NCBI GenBank assembly: GCA_963784195.1
Contig: CAWARA010000011.1
Span: 62,001 to 126,000, forward strand
Source of the DNA: CAVQAH01 sp963784195
GTDB taxonomy: Bacteria > Acidobacteriota > Vicinamibacteria > Vicinamibacterales > 2-12-FULL-66-21
DNA length: 64,000 bases
Reading direction: 5' to 3'
The notes under the pieces are model-generated. The model did no database searches. It saw nothing but the letters and a program-made list of their open reading frames with translations, and was not told the DNA's origin. Shown here piece by piece: positions 1 to 7,797 of the stretch (its first letter is position 1; each line of letters begins with the position of its first letter). The translations under genes were made by a program, and so were the position numbers.

Positions 1-1
1 C

Positions 2-589
2 ATCGCCCGCAGCCTCGGCCTGGAGAAGGTTCAGGGCGCGCTCGTGAACGCGGTCCAGCCCGGCAGCCCGGCAGAAAAGGCTGGTCTCCGCCGCGGTGAC
101 GTGATTACCGCGGTCAACGGATCCGCGATGAAGGACGGCAACTCGCTGCGCAACGAGATCTCGCAGCTGATGCCGGGCTCGGAAGTGAAAGTGGCCTTCA
201 CCCGCGGCGGGAAGGAAGACACCGTTGGCGTGAAGCTCGCGGAGCTGAAGGCGCAGCCCGAGGGCGAGGGTCGGGACAACGAGAATGGCGGCCCGGCCGA
301 GGGCACGACGTTCGGAATGACTGTCGAACCGCTGACGCGTGAGACAGCCCGTCAGCTGGACGTGGACGCAACGACCGGAGTGGTGGTCACCCGCGTTCAG
401 CCCGGCAGTAATGCCGCCGACGCAGGCCTGCGAGCCGGCGACGTGATCGAGGAAGTCGATCGGCAGCCGGTTGGGTCATCGGATGCGCTGCGTGATGCTC
501 TCGCGAAGGGCACGGCGCCGGCGCTTCTGCTCGTCCACCGCGGCGAGACGACCTTGTTCGTGACACTTCAGCGCGGTCAATCGCGGTAA
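2..589 (+). CDS. Deg/HtrA-type periplasmic serine protease, C-terminal part (two PDZ domains)
   Basis: The reading frame is open at the left window edge, so only the C-terminal ~195 residues are seen. They form two PDZ domains: the first ends with a typical PGSPAEKAGLRRGDVI carboxylate-loop region, the second repeats it as PGSNAADAGLRAGDVI. A PDZ-PDZ tail is the arrangement of DegP/DegQ periplasmic proteases, where the PDZs bind unfolded substrate C-termini and control the trypsin-like domain, which lies outside the window. The acidic Gly/Glu-rich linker between the PDZs is ordinary. Family is inferred from architecture; the catalytic triad cannot be checked here. Confidence 0.85.
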   Translation: MARSLGLEKVQGALVNAVQPGSPAEKAGLRRGDVITAVNGSAMKDGNSLRNEISQLMPGSEVKVAFTRGGKEDTVGVKLAELKAQPEGEGRDNENGGPAEGTTFGMTVEPLTRETARQLDVDATTGVVVTRVQPGSNAADAGLRAGDVIEEVDRQPVGSSDALRDALAKGTAPALLLVHRGETTLFVTLQRGQSR

Positions 590-599
590 CACCACCCAC

Positions 600-624
600 G
601 GACGGCGTCGCACGACGCCGCCCG
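600..624 (+). terminator. Possible weak terminator hairpin after the protease gene
   Basis: Eleven bases after the protease stop codon a GGCGTCG/CGACGCC stem with a tiny loop is followed by a short pyrimidine-rich stretch. The T-run is poor, so an intrinsic terminator is only tentative. Confidence 0.35.
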
Positions 625-737
625 TTTCATATAGATGTGCGGAGCTGCGGGGCGCTTGCCACGCAGCTCCAAACCCGCCCTTCACATCCCCGCACTCTTC
701 GCTCGCCGATTCTCAACACAACAGTGGCGCGGCAGTT

Positions 738-743
738 TAGAAT
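738..743 (+). promoter_or_regulatory. -10 box of bactofilin gene (near-leaderless)
   Basis: TAGAAT lies nine bases before the ATG at 753 and there is no Shine-Dalgarno sequence between them. Transcription would start within about three bases of the start codon. Confidence 0.5.
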
Positions 744-752
744 AGACGCGCC

Positions 753-1136
753 ATGAACACGACCATCGGCAAGGGCATCACCATCAAGGGTTCCATTCAA
801 GCAGAAGAGGCCGTGACGATCGCCGGGACCGTCAACGGCGACATCATCGCGACCAATTTCGACGTTGTCGTCGAGTCGGGCGCGCACGTGGACGGTGCGG
901 TGACGGCGCGGGCCATCACCGTTCGCGGCAATTCCAAAGGCCGTCTCATCGCGCGCGAAATCGTCCGCGTATTCCGCAGCGCCGCCGTGCGTGCCGATAT
1001 CGCCGCTCCCCGCCTTGCGCTCGAAGAAGGCGCCATGTTCAACGGGTCGGTCGCACCGGCACGGGTCGAGGCCGCCATCATCGTCGGCGCCTACCGACGC
1101 AAGACCGAGCCGGAAGCCGTCACGACCATCGCCTGA
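753..1136 (+). CDS. Bactofilin (polymer-forming cytoskeletal protein)
   Basis: This 127-residue protein is almost entirely the bactofilin (formerly DUF583) right-handed beta-helix, beginning with IGKGITIKGSI and repeating short strands with conserved small residues, as in VESGAHVDGAVTARAITV. Bactofilins polymerise without nucleotide and scaffold cell-wall enzymes or stalk/polar structures. The core has a usual length and only a short C-terminal tail. It stands alone between the protease and the receiver gene, so its partner is not revealed by context. The start is supported by a -10 box just upstream. Confidence 0.88.
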   Translation: MNTTIGKGITIKGSIQAEEAVTIAGTVNGDIIATNFDVVVESGAHVDGAVTARAITVRGNSKGRLIAREIVRVFRSAAVRADIAAPRLALEEGAMFNGSVAPARVEAAIIVGAYRRKTEPEAVTTIA

Positions 1137-1197
1137 TCCTCGAAGATTCAGGCGGTGCTTCACGTAACTGCACATAATCGCAGGACATATTGGCCTT

Positions 1198-1220
1198 ACC
1201 CCCACGTGGTGAGGGTTTTT
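1198..1220 (+). terminator. Intrinsic terminator after bactofilin gene
   Basis: CCCCAC and GTGAGGG arms with one bulged A form a short hairpin followed by five T residues. It lies about 60 bases after the bactofilin stop and just before the next promoter. Confidence 0.55.
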
Positions 1221-1225
1221 CCCGG

Positions 1226-1255
1226 TTGACGGGTGTCGCTGGCGGCAGTTACTAT
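1226..1255 (+). promoter_or_regulatory. Sigma-70-type promoter of the receiver-domain gene
   Basis: TTGACG (1226-1231) and TACTAT (1250-1255) are separated by 18 bases and lie right after the terminator, about 100 bases before the GTG start of the response regulator. Confidence 0.6.
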
Positions 1256-1357
1256 TTGTCACCCCACACTCCCCTCCCTGTGCCAGAGGTCTGGCCGCTG
1301 TCTGCGCGAGCCGAACCGCGCGTGACCGCGCCGTTTCCGCCATAGGAGTGTCACGCT

Positions 1358-1816
1358 GTGGTGAAGCAGGTACCGCTGGTGCTGATCGTCGAGGACGACC
1401 CGCAATCGCGCGACGGCTATGCCGAATTCCTCGAGCGCGGCGGTTTCCGTGTCGCGCAGGCCTCGAACGCGGAAGACGCCCTGGCGCAATCACTGGCCAT
1501 GGTGCCCGATGTGATCATCACCGACATCGCACTTCCTGGCCGTGACGGCTTCGCGTTGGCAACCGAGATACGCGGCGAAGAACGCACGCAGCGCATTCCC
1601 GTCGTCGCCATGACCGCGTACTGGGCGCCAGACGTGCACGAGCGGGCCGACAAGGCGGGCATCACCGCCATTCTCGCGAAGCCGTGTCAGCCCGAACACC
1701 TGATTGCCGAGCTCAATCGCGTCCTGCACCGGCCGCGCGCATCACGAGCGGCAGCCCCAGCATCGCCTGCGAACGGAAGCCAACGCAGGCGCGCGTCAGA
1801 GGCGCAAGCCCATTAA
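1358..1816 (+). CDS. Single-domain response regulator (receiver domain)
   Basis: A 152-residue protein consisting of a CheY-like receiver: acidic pair in VEDDP (residues 12-14), phospho-acceptor Asp56 in ITDIALPG, Thr in AMTAYWA and the conserved Lys in LAKPCQ. A ~30-residue basic, Ala/Ser-rich tail follows, without a DNA-binding domain. It should relay a phosphoryl signal by protein contact. The GTG start at 1358 has AGGAG nine bases upstream. No histidine kinase is nearby, so its partner is unknown. The downstream DUF2585 gene overlaps or abuts its 3' end. Confidence 0.85.
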   Translation: MVKQVPLVLIVEDDPQSRDGYAEFLERGGFRVAQASNAEDALAQSLAMVPDVIITDIALPGRDGFALATEIRGEERTQRIPVVAMTAYWAPDVHERADKAGITAILAKPCQPEHLIAELNRVLHRPRASRAAAPASPANGSQRRRASEAQAH

Positions 1817-2390
1817 CAGCCGCTGGTACCACCGGCTGTCGAGTGGCCAGTGGCTGCTCGTCACGGCGGCACTGGTCGCCGCAGCCGCCGTCACGCTCAG
1901 CCTGATGGGCCGCGTCCCGATCTGCAAGTGCGGCTACGTCAAGCTGTGGCACGGCGTCGTCGCGAGCTCCGAGAACTCCCAGCACATCTCGGACTGGTAC
2001 ACCTTCTCCCACATCATCCACGGCTTCGCGTTCTACTGGCTGTTATGGCTCGTCGGCCGGGAATGGCCGTTCGGTTTGCGGCTCGCGCTCGCGACGATCA
2101 TCGAAGGATCCTGGGAGATCTTCGAGAACACCGATCTGATCATCAATCGCTACCGTGAAGCGACTATCTCCCTCGACTACTACGGCGACAGCGTGCTGAA
2201 CTCGGTGTGCGACATCCTGGCGATGGTGCTGGGATTCACGCTCGCCGCCCGCCTGCCCGTCTGGTCGATCATCGTCATGACGATCGGGTTCGAGCTCTTC
2301 GTCGGCTGGGCGATCCGCGACAACCTCACCCTGAACATCATCATGCTCCTCTACCCGCTCGAGAGCATCAAGCAGTGGCAGGGGGGCTGA
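1704..2390 (+). CDS. DUF2585 (UPF0314) membrane protein
   Basis: From about residue 40 the protein matches the DUF2585/UPF0314 family: a first membrane segment, then MGRVPICKCGYVKLWHG, SSENSQHISDWYT, and three further hydrophobic segments. The function of the family is not established. The start is unresolved. The only usual in-frame start before the first membrane segment is the TTG at 1704, which overlaps the receiver gene by 113 bases. The next ATG (1902) would remove the first membrane segment. An ATT at 1812 overlapping the upstream stop codon, or an undetected indel, are alternatives. The end is firm. Confidence 0.75.
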   Translation: MPSSIASCTGRAHHERQPQHRLRTEANAGARQRRKPINSRWYHRLSSGQWLLVTAALVAAAAVTLSLMGRVPICKCGYVKLWHGVVASSENSQHISDWYTFSHIIHGFAFYWLLWLVGREWPFGLRLALATIIEGSWEIFENTDLIINRYREATISLDYYGDSVLNSVCDILAMVLGFTLAARLPVWSIIVMTIGFELFVGWAIRDNLTLNIIMLLYPLESIKQWQGG

Positions 2391-2397
2391 CGCTGCC

Positions 2398-2531
2398 GTA
2401 GTTCGTGGTTCGTGGTTCGTGGCTCGTAGAACGCTGGTCGGGGGCTCGGGGCTCGTCGCTCTCCGGGCACGTCGGGCACGTCAGCACGTCAGCACGTCCG
2501 CACGTCGCACGTCCGCACGTCGCACGTTCTA
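2398..2531. repeat. Two adjacent short tandem arrays (TTCGTGG units; GCACGTC units)
   Basis: The gap between the DUF2585 gene and the convergent PHP gene contains a 7-bp TTCGTGG/CTCGTGG array (about 2400-2432) followed by a 7-8 bp GCACGTC array (about 2466-2531). The array runs up to the PHP stop codon at 2529. The first unit recurs at 4495, the second at 56171 and 56384. Confidence 0.8.
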
Positions 2532-3543
2532 ACGTTTCACCCCGACCGGCTGACACCAGGCCATACGGCCATTGCTCTCGAGGACTCTGGCCCGGACGTA
2601 CCCTTCATCACCGCGAAACGTGTACTCCGCTGGGCTGTCCACAGCTTCGTGGAGGATCTCGCCGCCCTTGCCGATGAACTGGACGCGATACTTCGAGAAG
2701 GTGGTCTTGTTCACCGTGACCGTCATCGAGGTGGGCGTCGTTCTATAGTCCGCCAGCTCGACACCCGTCGACGCATAGAAGTCACCCGCTTCGAGCGCGC
2801 CAAGGATGGCGCGTGCCTCGAGCGACGGGGAGCGGACGACGACCCAGCCGCGGCCCGGACCGGCGACGTCCGGGTTGCCCGGATCCTTGAAGGTGTGCGC
2901 GTCATCCACAGCGATGCCGTAGAGCAGCACGCCGCTCGACAGGATCGCGTCCCAGGCGTCTTCCAGCGACGGCACGCCGCCGCCACCCATGGTTGTTGAC
3001 TCTCGGGTGACCATTGAAGATCTCGAACAGGCGCGTGTTGCGCACCTGACGGATCTCGTCGGCTGTGACCGCCCACCCGAAGTTGGGGTGATTGATGTGC
3101 GGCACGCCGCTGACGCCGCGGATCGCGTCGACGTTCCGCTGCAGGACCTCGATCGCGGACGAGCCACCCTGTGGCGTCACCACCGACTGCACATCCAGGC
3201 CATTCACGTGAATCGGCCGTCCTTCGAACCGATCCGTCACCTCCTCGCCGGGGATCAACAGAAAACCCGGATCGCGGCCGTCGCGGGCATTCAAGGCGGT
3301 CACGTCGGTCAGGACGTTGTGATCCGACAGCACGAGAAAGTTGTAGCCGTGCGTTCGGTACCACTTGACGACATCGTCCGGTGAACTGTCGCCGTCGCTC
3401 TCGGTCGTATGCGTGTGCGTGTTGCCCTTGAACCAGCCGGGTTGCTGTGGCGTTATGACGGGACGCGGACGGATCGTGGAACAGGCGAACGCTGCCGCGA
3501 GAAATGCGAGGAGACCCACCCGTACCGCGACCGTGAGCTGCAT
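2529..3543 (-). CDS. Exported PHP-domain metal-dependent phosphoesterase (one frameshift)
   Basis: The N-terminal half carries a hydrophobic signal with a possible lipobox Cys (FAC), then PHP metal-site motifs: NTHTHTTESDGD, LSDHN, PGEEVT and HINHPNFGW. The C-terminal half, in the next frame, continues with IAVDDAHTF and a beta-rich end. The frames meet near 2984, where removing one G from CATGGGTGG restores a continuous NNHGGGGVPSLE. PHP proteins hydrolyse phosphate esters with a trinuclear metal centre; the substrate here is unknown. The signal suggests periplasmic or lipoprotein location. It is convergent with the DUF2585 gene. Confidence 0.75.
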
Positions 3544-3655
3544 GATGCGCGGGTCAACTCTACACCGTGATCATGTCGCCGCCTGCAAGGGGAGCTGCAT
3601 TCTGCGGCTTCACGGGCTCGATCTTCGCGGACCCGCGCCGGGTCACGAACCGTCG

Positions 3656-4468
3656 TCAGCGGGCGCGCTTCCAGGCGTCGTAGCGCATCCGGAGCGTCTT
3701 GACCGGATTGGCGTTTTCCTCAGGCTTGATGTCGCGATTCGTCACGCTCAAATACACGGCGTATTGGCCGTCGTTGAAGGACTCGCCGTTCTTGTCGTTC
3801 TTGTCGGCGCGCAGGATGTAGGCGACGTGGGCAGTCTTCGTCGTGCACGGTGCGTCGACTTTTGGTTCGCGGTCGCACGAGCAGCGCTTGTCGCCGCCGG
3901 CCGCGTCGGCTGCCTCCATGGCCGCCATCACTCGATCGGTCAGCTCACCGCTCGCGGACGTGAACGCCTTCACGGCGTCCGCAACGACCGCATCTGCGGC
4001 GAGGATGTTTCCCTGAATCGAATAGTAGATGCCGGTTCCCTCGACGCGCCCCTGCCGATCGATGGACACGGCCTGGTTGCCGGATCCCGAGAACCCGGCG
4101 GTCCGCCCCTGCATATCGAGGATGCCGAATTGCCGGCTTTCGATCCGCGGATCCGCCTTCAACATGACCAGGATCTGGTCGGGCGCGGTCCCCTTCTGCA
4201 GCTCCGCGAAAATCAGCTGCTGGTTTGCGCGGGTTCGGTCGACGCCCGCCTGCGCCGCCGCGACGCCCTTCCCGGGCACGACGATCGCCTGAATATCCCG
4301 AAGGTCCTTCGCAGGGAATCCCTCGAGCGCCTGCTGGGTCACGCACGTCGCCGAGGCCACGACAACGGTTCCCGTCTTCTGGTCGAGCGCGATCACCGAC
4401 CACGTCGCCGACGCTGGTGCTGCCGCGAACAACGAGAGCGCGATGGCTGTGGAGAAGTCTCGAAGCAT
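3656..4468 (-). CDS. Exported DUF1028 family protein (Ntn-hydrolase-like)
   Basis: A signal peptide (residues about 1-21 ending PASA) precedes the mature N-terminus ATWSVIALDQKTG, the hallmark of DUF1028, a family related to Ntn hydrolases with no proven substrate. The ~270-residue length is normal. Of two possible ATGs (4477 and 4468) I choose 4468: the upstream ATG lies inside a TATAAT box, while 4468 is seven bases after it and gives a clean signal peptide. A Cys-rich stretch (CSCDREPKVDAPC) near residue 195 is unusual and could bind metal or form disulfides. Confidence 0.78.
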   Translation of the reverse strand: MLRDFSTAIALSLFAAAPASATWSVIALDQKTGTVVVASATCVTQQALEGFPAKDLRDIQAIVVPGKGVAAAQAGVDRTRANQQLIFAELQKGTAPDQILVMLKADPRIESRQFGILDMQGRTAGFSGSGNQAVSIDRQGRVEGTGIYYSIQGNILAADAVVADAVKAFTSASGELTDRVMAAMEAADAAGGDKRCSCDREPKVDAPCTTKTAHVAYILRADKNDKNGESFNDGQYAVYLSVTNRDIKPEENANPVKTLRMRYDAWKRAR

Positions 4469-4475
4469 GGGGGAC

Positions 4476-4481
4476 ATTATA
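4476..4481 (-). promoter_or_regulatory. -10 box of DUF1028 gene (leaderless)
   Basis: TATAAT on the minus strand ends seven bases before the ATG at 4468 and no ribosome-binding site fits between, so the mRNA is probably leaderless. Confidence 0.55.
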
Positions 4482-4494
4482 GGTGCCGGGACTC

Positions 4495-4530
4495 GTGGTT
4501 CGTGGTTCGTGGCTCGTGGTCTCGTAGGCT
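4495..4530. repeat. Short TTCGTGG tandem array
   Basis: About four copies of TTCGTGG/CTCGTGG lie just upstream of the DUF1028 promoter, in the same orientation as the copy at 2400. Confidence 0.7.
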
Positions 4531-4565
4531 GGGCCAGCGCCGATTTGGCAGGTCAAGGGACCCGG

Positions 4566-4613
4566 AGGTTCACACCAAGGTTCAGACGGGGGTTCAGGCG
4601 GAGGTTCAAACGC
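4566..4613. repeat. 12-bp tandem array, left member of an inverted pair around lysE
   Basis: Four 12-bp units of the type GGGTTCAGGCGG lie upstream of the LysE-family gene. Their reverse complement forms the array at 5366-5443. Confidence 0.85.
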
Positions 4614-4690
4614 GGGTCCTCATGGGAATCGCGAAGAGTCCGTCCGCGGTCCAATTGGCGCGTGGCGGACGGGAGTGCGGGCGCTTTCGC

Positions 4691-4696
4691 TAGAAT
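4691..4696 (+). promoter_or_regulatory. -10 box of LysE-family gene (leaderless)
   Basis: TAGAAT is six bases before the ATG at 4703, placing the expected transcription start on or next to the A of the start codon. Confidence 0.55.
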
Positions 4697-4702
4697 CTGC
4701 CG

Positions 4703-5341
4703 ATGGTTCAGGTCTGGGCGTTCCTCGCCGTGGCGGTGCCGCTCGTGTTGACGCCGGGGGTGTCGACCGCGGTGGTGCTGAGGAACAGCATGAGTGGCGG
4801 GACGCGGGCGGGAATCGAGACGGCCGTAGGAGCGAACGCGGGGTCCTTTTGTTATGGCCTGTTGTCGGCGTTCGGCGTGGCGTTGACGCTGCAGCAGTGG
4901 CCTGGGGCGTGGGCGGTGCTGCGGTTCGGCGGAGTGTGTTACCTCGCGTGGCTGGGCATTCAGTCGCTGCGGCGTGGATTCAACCCGCCGCCCTCGACGG
5001 CGGCGACGACACTCCATGACCATCCGCGCCGGCGATCCACCGACACCGTCGTCCGCAACTTGCGCGACGGATTCGTGACCAACGCGCTGAACCCGGCGCT
5101 GGCGACTTTCTATCTCATCATCCTTCCCCAGTTCATCCCGCGCGGCGCGCCGATCATTCGCGGTGTGCTGTTCCTGACCGCGATACACATCGCTCTCGCC
5201 GCCTCATGGCACGTGGCCTGGGCCGCCGCGGGCGGTCGGCTGGCGCAGACCCTCGCGTCGGGTCGTCCTCGACAGATCCTCGAACTGTGCGCCGGCGTCG
5301 CCCTCGTCGCGCTCGCCATCAAGCTCGCCGTCAGCGCATAG
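4703..5341 (+). CDS. LysE/RhtB family amino-acid exporter
   Basis: A 212-residue inner-membrane protein with about six hydrophobic segments. The N-terminal signature PLVLTPGVSTAVVLRNSMSGG and the central NPALATFYLIILPQFI are typical of LysE/RhtB exporters, which expel amino acids such as homoserine, threonine or lysine by proton exchange. The substrate cannot be read from sequence, although the methionine/homoserine operon starts just downstream. The gene is bracketed by inverted arrays of a 12-bp repeat, as if it were cargo of a small element. The ATG at 4703 is fixed by the -10 box. Confidence 0.88.
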   Translation: MVQVWAFLAVAVPLVLTPGVSTAVVLRNSMSGGTRAGIETAVGANAGSFCYGLLSAFGVALTLQQWPGAWAVLRFGGVCYLAWLGIQSLRRGFNPPPSTAATTLHDHPRRRSTDTVVRNLRDGFVTNALNPALATFYLIILPQFIPRGAPIIRGVLFLTAIHIALAASWHVAWAAAGGRLAQTLASGRPRQILELCAGVALVALAIKLAVSA

Positions 5342-5365
5342 ACCTCCAACCCGCCTGTACCGTTT

Positions 5366-5443
5366 CTGAACCTTCGTCTGAACCCTCGTGTGAACCTTCG
5401 TCTGAACCCCCGTCTGAACCCCCGTCTGAACCCCCGTCTGACC
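5366..5443. repeat. 12-bp tandem array, right member of the inverted pair around lysE
   Basis: Six and a half exact-period units of CTGAACCCCCGT begin 24 bases after the lysE stop codon. Read on the other strand they match the GGGGTTCAG units at 4566-4613. Confidence 0.9.
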
Positions 5444-5471
5444 AGTATCTATACATCCACATACAAGCATC

Positions 5472-5500
5472 TTGACATCACGAATTTGGTGAATTACAGT
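5472..5500 (+). promoter_or_regulatory. Sigma-70-type promoter of the methionine operon
   Basis: A perfect TTGACA (5472-5477), a 17-base spacer and TACAGT (5495-5500) lie 27 bases before the riboswitch. Confidence 0.7.
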
Positions 5501-5526
5501 CTCGGTTGTTCGCGCTCGCTGCGAAC

Positions 5527-5628
5527 GCTTATCCAGAGTGGTCGAGGGAAACAGGCCCGACGACACCACAGCAACCTGGCCCGAGAGCCAAGGTGCTACC
5601 TCCTGCCCGAAACCCGGGAGAGATAAGA
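5527..5628 (+). ncRNA. SAM-I riboswitch (S box)
   Basis: The S-box pattern is complete: CTTATC at 5528 pairs with GATAAG at 5622 as P1. Between them are AGAGTGGTCGAGGGAAACAG, a GGCCCGACGA segment, CAGCAACC, and the AAGGTGCTA segment with a CCTGCCCGAAACCCGGGAG hairpin. The SAM-I class binds S-adenosylmethionine and turns off methionine biosynthesis when SAM is plentiful. It lies between a good promoter and the homoserine dehydrogenase gene, consistent with that role. The downstream 90 bases should hold the expression platform; I did not resolve a clear terminator there, so translational control is possible. Confidence 0.95.
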
Positions 5629-5719
5629 GCCTCGGTAGACCGACCTGGTCGCTGACGTTTCTCACTCCCATACGCGCGTCACGTGGCCCGTGCTTGCACG
5701 TGCGCGCAGAGGAACCGTT

Positions 5720-7015
5720 ATGCCTCTTTGCGATCAGATCCAGGCGATCGAGTCGCCGCCCGCAGCCCGTGCGCGTCACGGCATTCGCGTCGCCCTGCTC
5801 GGCCTCGGCCAGGTTGGCTCGGCCGTTGCGCGTCTGGCGGCCCGGTCGGCCAACGCGTCCGGGCCGGCGATCGACCTCATCGGCGCGCTCGTCCGCCGTC
5901 CCGGGCTGCGCGAAGTCCATGAGGTTCCGCTGACGTGCGATCCCGACGTGCTCCTGGCCGATGCGCCGGACGTTGTCGTCGAAGTGCTTGGCGGAACCGA
6001 ACCGGCGCGGCAGATCGTGCTCGCCGCACTCAATCGCGGCATTCCCGTGGTCACGGCAAACAAGACGCTCGTCGCAACGCATGGCGACGAGTTGCGCGCC
6101 GCGGCCGAGCGGGGCGGAACGGAGCTCCGCTACGAGGCTGCTGTAATCGCCGGGGTCCCCTTCCTGGGCACGCTGGGACGCCGGCCGTTCGCCGGCGCAT
6201 GCCGGCGAATCGAAGCGGTCCTGAACGGCACCAGCCACTTCGTGATCTCCGAGGTCGAGCGGGGCGCGGCCGACGTCGCGTCCGCCCTGAAGGAGGCCCA
6301 GCGCCTCGGCTACGCGGAGCCGGATCCGGCGAAGGATGTGAACGGCACCGATGCGGCCGAGAAACTCGCCGTACTTCTGCGTCACTTTGCGGGCCTCACC
6401 GTCACAGTTGCAGACATCCCGACAGTCGGCATCGCCGCGTTGACACGATTCGACCTTCTGCAGGCACGCGAGTGCGGTGGCACGCTGAAACCCGTGGCGT
6501 GGGCGGAATGGGAAGACGATCGGATCAAGGCGTACGTCGGCCCAGCGTTCGTGCCAGCACCAAATCCGCTTGCGCATCTTCGCGGGGCCGGCAACGGGAT
6601 CCGCGTTCACAGCTGTCACGTCCCGGCGGTGTTCTTCGCTGGCGCGGGTGCCGGACCGGATGCGACGGCGGCCACGATTCTCGATGATGTGGTCGAGTGT
6701 GCGGCTGCGAACGCGCCGCTCTCCCCCAGCCATTCGAGCCGCCGCGGGTACGTTGCTCCGATCGAATTCACTGAGTGGTTCGTGCGCCTCGAATCGCCGG
6801 CACCGCTACCGGGCCGTGATGTTGCGGATCTGCTCGCCAGCTATGGAGTCTTCGCGCAACAGTCGAAGGACTCAGGTCGGACGAATGGACCAGCCACGTG
6901 CTGGCTCGTCACCCATCCCTGTTCTTCGGAAAGCGTGCAAGGCAGCCGTCAGGTCCCTCACGGCAGCCACCGGTTGCACCGGATCGGTATGGCCGTCTCT
7001 GAGGAGGACCGATGA
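5720..7015 (+). CDS. hom: Homoserine dehydrogenase
   Basis: Reduces aspartate semialdehyde to homoserine. The NAD(P)-binding motif GLGQVGSAV lies near residue 37, followed by EVLGGTEP, VTANKTLVA, the LNGTSHF motif and the catalytic-region PDPAKDVNGTDAAEK. The ~430 residues leave no recognisable ACT domain, so feedback by threonine is not expected; control is probably by the SAM riboswitch upstream. The ATG at 5720 is preceded by AGAGGA at good spacing and is preferred over a GTG at 5690. Its stop overlaps the next start as ATGA, indicating translational coupling. Confidence 0.93.
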   Translation: MPLCDQIQAIESPPAARARHGIRVALLGLGQVGSAVARLAARSANASGPAIDLIGALVRRPGLREVHEVPLTCDPDVLLADAPDVVVEVLGGTEPARQIVLAALNRGIPVVTANKTLVATHGDELRAAAERGGTELRYEAAVIAGVPFLGTLGRRPFAGACRRIEAVLNGTSHFVISEVERGAADVASALKEAQRLGYAEPDPAKDVNGTDAAEKLAVLLRHFAGLTVTVADIPTVGIAALTRFDLLQARECGGTLKPVAWAEWEDDRIKAYVGPAFVPAPNPLAHLRGAGNGIRVHSCHVPAVFFAGAGAGPDATAATILDDVVECAAANAPLSPSHSSRRGYVAPIEFTEWFVRLESPAPLPGRDVADLLASYGVFAQQSKDSGRTNGPATCWLVTHPCSSESVQGSRQVPHGSHRLHRIGMAVSEEDR

Positions 7016-7797
7016 CTGATCGTGCCATCCGCGTGATCAAGGTTGGTGGCTCGGTCCTCACTTCCCCGCGGGCGTATCGTCGCGTCGCACAGCACGTCGC
7101 GGCGCGGTTGATCGAGGCCCCAGGCGAACGGCTTGCCGTCGTCGTATCCGCGGAACTCGGCGTGACCGATGCCCTTCTTCAGACCGCAAAGGACTTCTCC
7201 CCCGATCCGGATCCCGCGACGGTCGATCTCCTGTGGTCGACAGGCGAGCTGAAGTCGGTCGCGCTTCTCGCCCTCGCGTTGCAGGCGCTCGGCGTGCGCG
7301 CCACGACGGCCAACGTTCATCAGCTGGGCCTGAGCCACGATCTGACGTCTTCTGCCGCGTCGATGCTTCGCCTGCGGGCGGCGCTCGCCCAGTCCGAGGT
7401 TGTCGTCATTCCTGGCTTCCTGGCCAGAGGCCACGGCGATGCGATCGTCTCGCTGGGGCGAGGCGGATCGGATCTGACGGCCGTCTTTCTTGCCGCCCAG
7501 CTCCGCGCCGCTGAATGCGAGCTCGTCAAAGACGTTCCTGGCTACTTCACGGCGGACCCCGCGCACGATCCAGACGCCACGCACGTCGCCGTAATCGATC
7601 ACGGCCAGGCGCTCGAGATGGCTGGCGCGGGATGCGAGCTCGTTCAGCCTCGTGCGCTGGAAGTCGCGCGCCAGTTCCACGTCAACATCCTCATCCGCGC
7701 GCTCGACGACGAGCGCCGCACGATTGTTACAGCATCCGAGAAAGGACACGTCAATGGAGTTCGCGACACGCACGATACATGCGGCGCAGCCGTCTGA
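7012..7797 (+). CDS. Aspartate-kinase-like amino acid kinase, no ACT domain
   Basis: An amino-acid-kinase-fold protein of 261 residues. KVGGSVLTSP at residue 10 and LGRGGSDLTA near residue 150 are aspartokinase catalytic motifs; VKDVPGYFTADP is the usual product-side loop. It stops where the two regulatory ACT domains of ordinary LysC/ThrA begin, so it should be catalytic only and insensitive to lysine or threonine. It sits between homoserine dehydrogenase (4-base overlap) and the gamma-synthase (44-base overlap) under the SAM riboswitch. This suggests a methionine-dedicated aspartate kinase. Substrate is inferred from motifs and context. Confidence 0.8.
   Translation: MTDRAIRVIKVGGSVLTSPRAYRRVAQHVAARLIEAPGERLAVVVSAELGVTDALLQTAKDFSPDPDPATVDLLWSTGELKSVALLALALQALGVRATTANVHQLGLSHDLTSSAASMLRLRAALAQSEVVVIPGFLARGHGDAIVSLGRGGSDLTAVFLAAQLRAAECELVKDVPGYFTADPAHDPDATHVAVIDHGQALEMAGAGCELVQPRALEVARQFHVNILIRALDDERRTIVTASEKGHVNGVRDTHDTCGAAV

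Noticed and set aside
3365..4693. 442-codon plus-strand frame across DUF1028
   Set aside because: Antisense to a clear DUF1028 protein with signal peptide and promoter; the frame also runs through two repeat arrays.
5366..5443. CRISPR array
   Set aside because: The period is 12 bp with no unique spacers; the other arrays (7-13 bp) fail for the same reason, and no cas genes are present.
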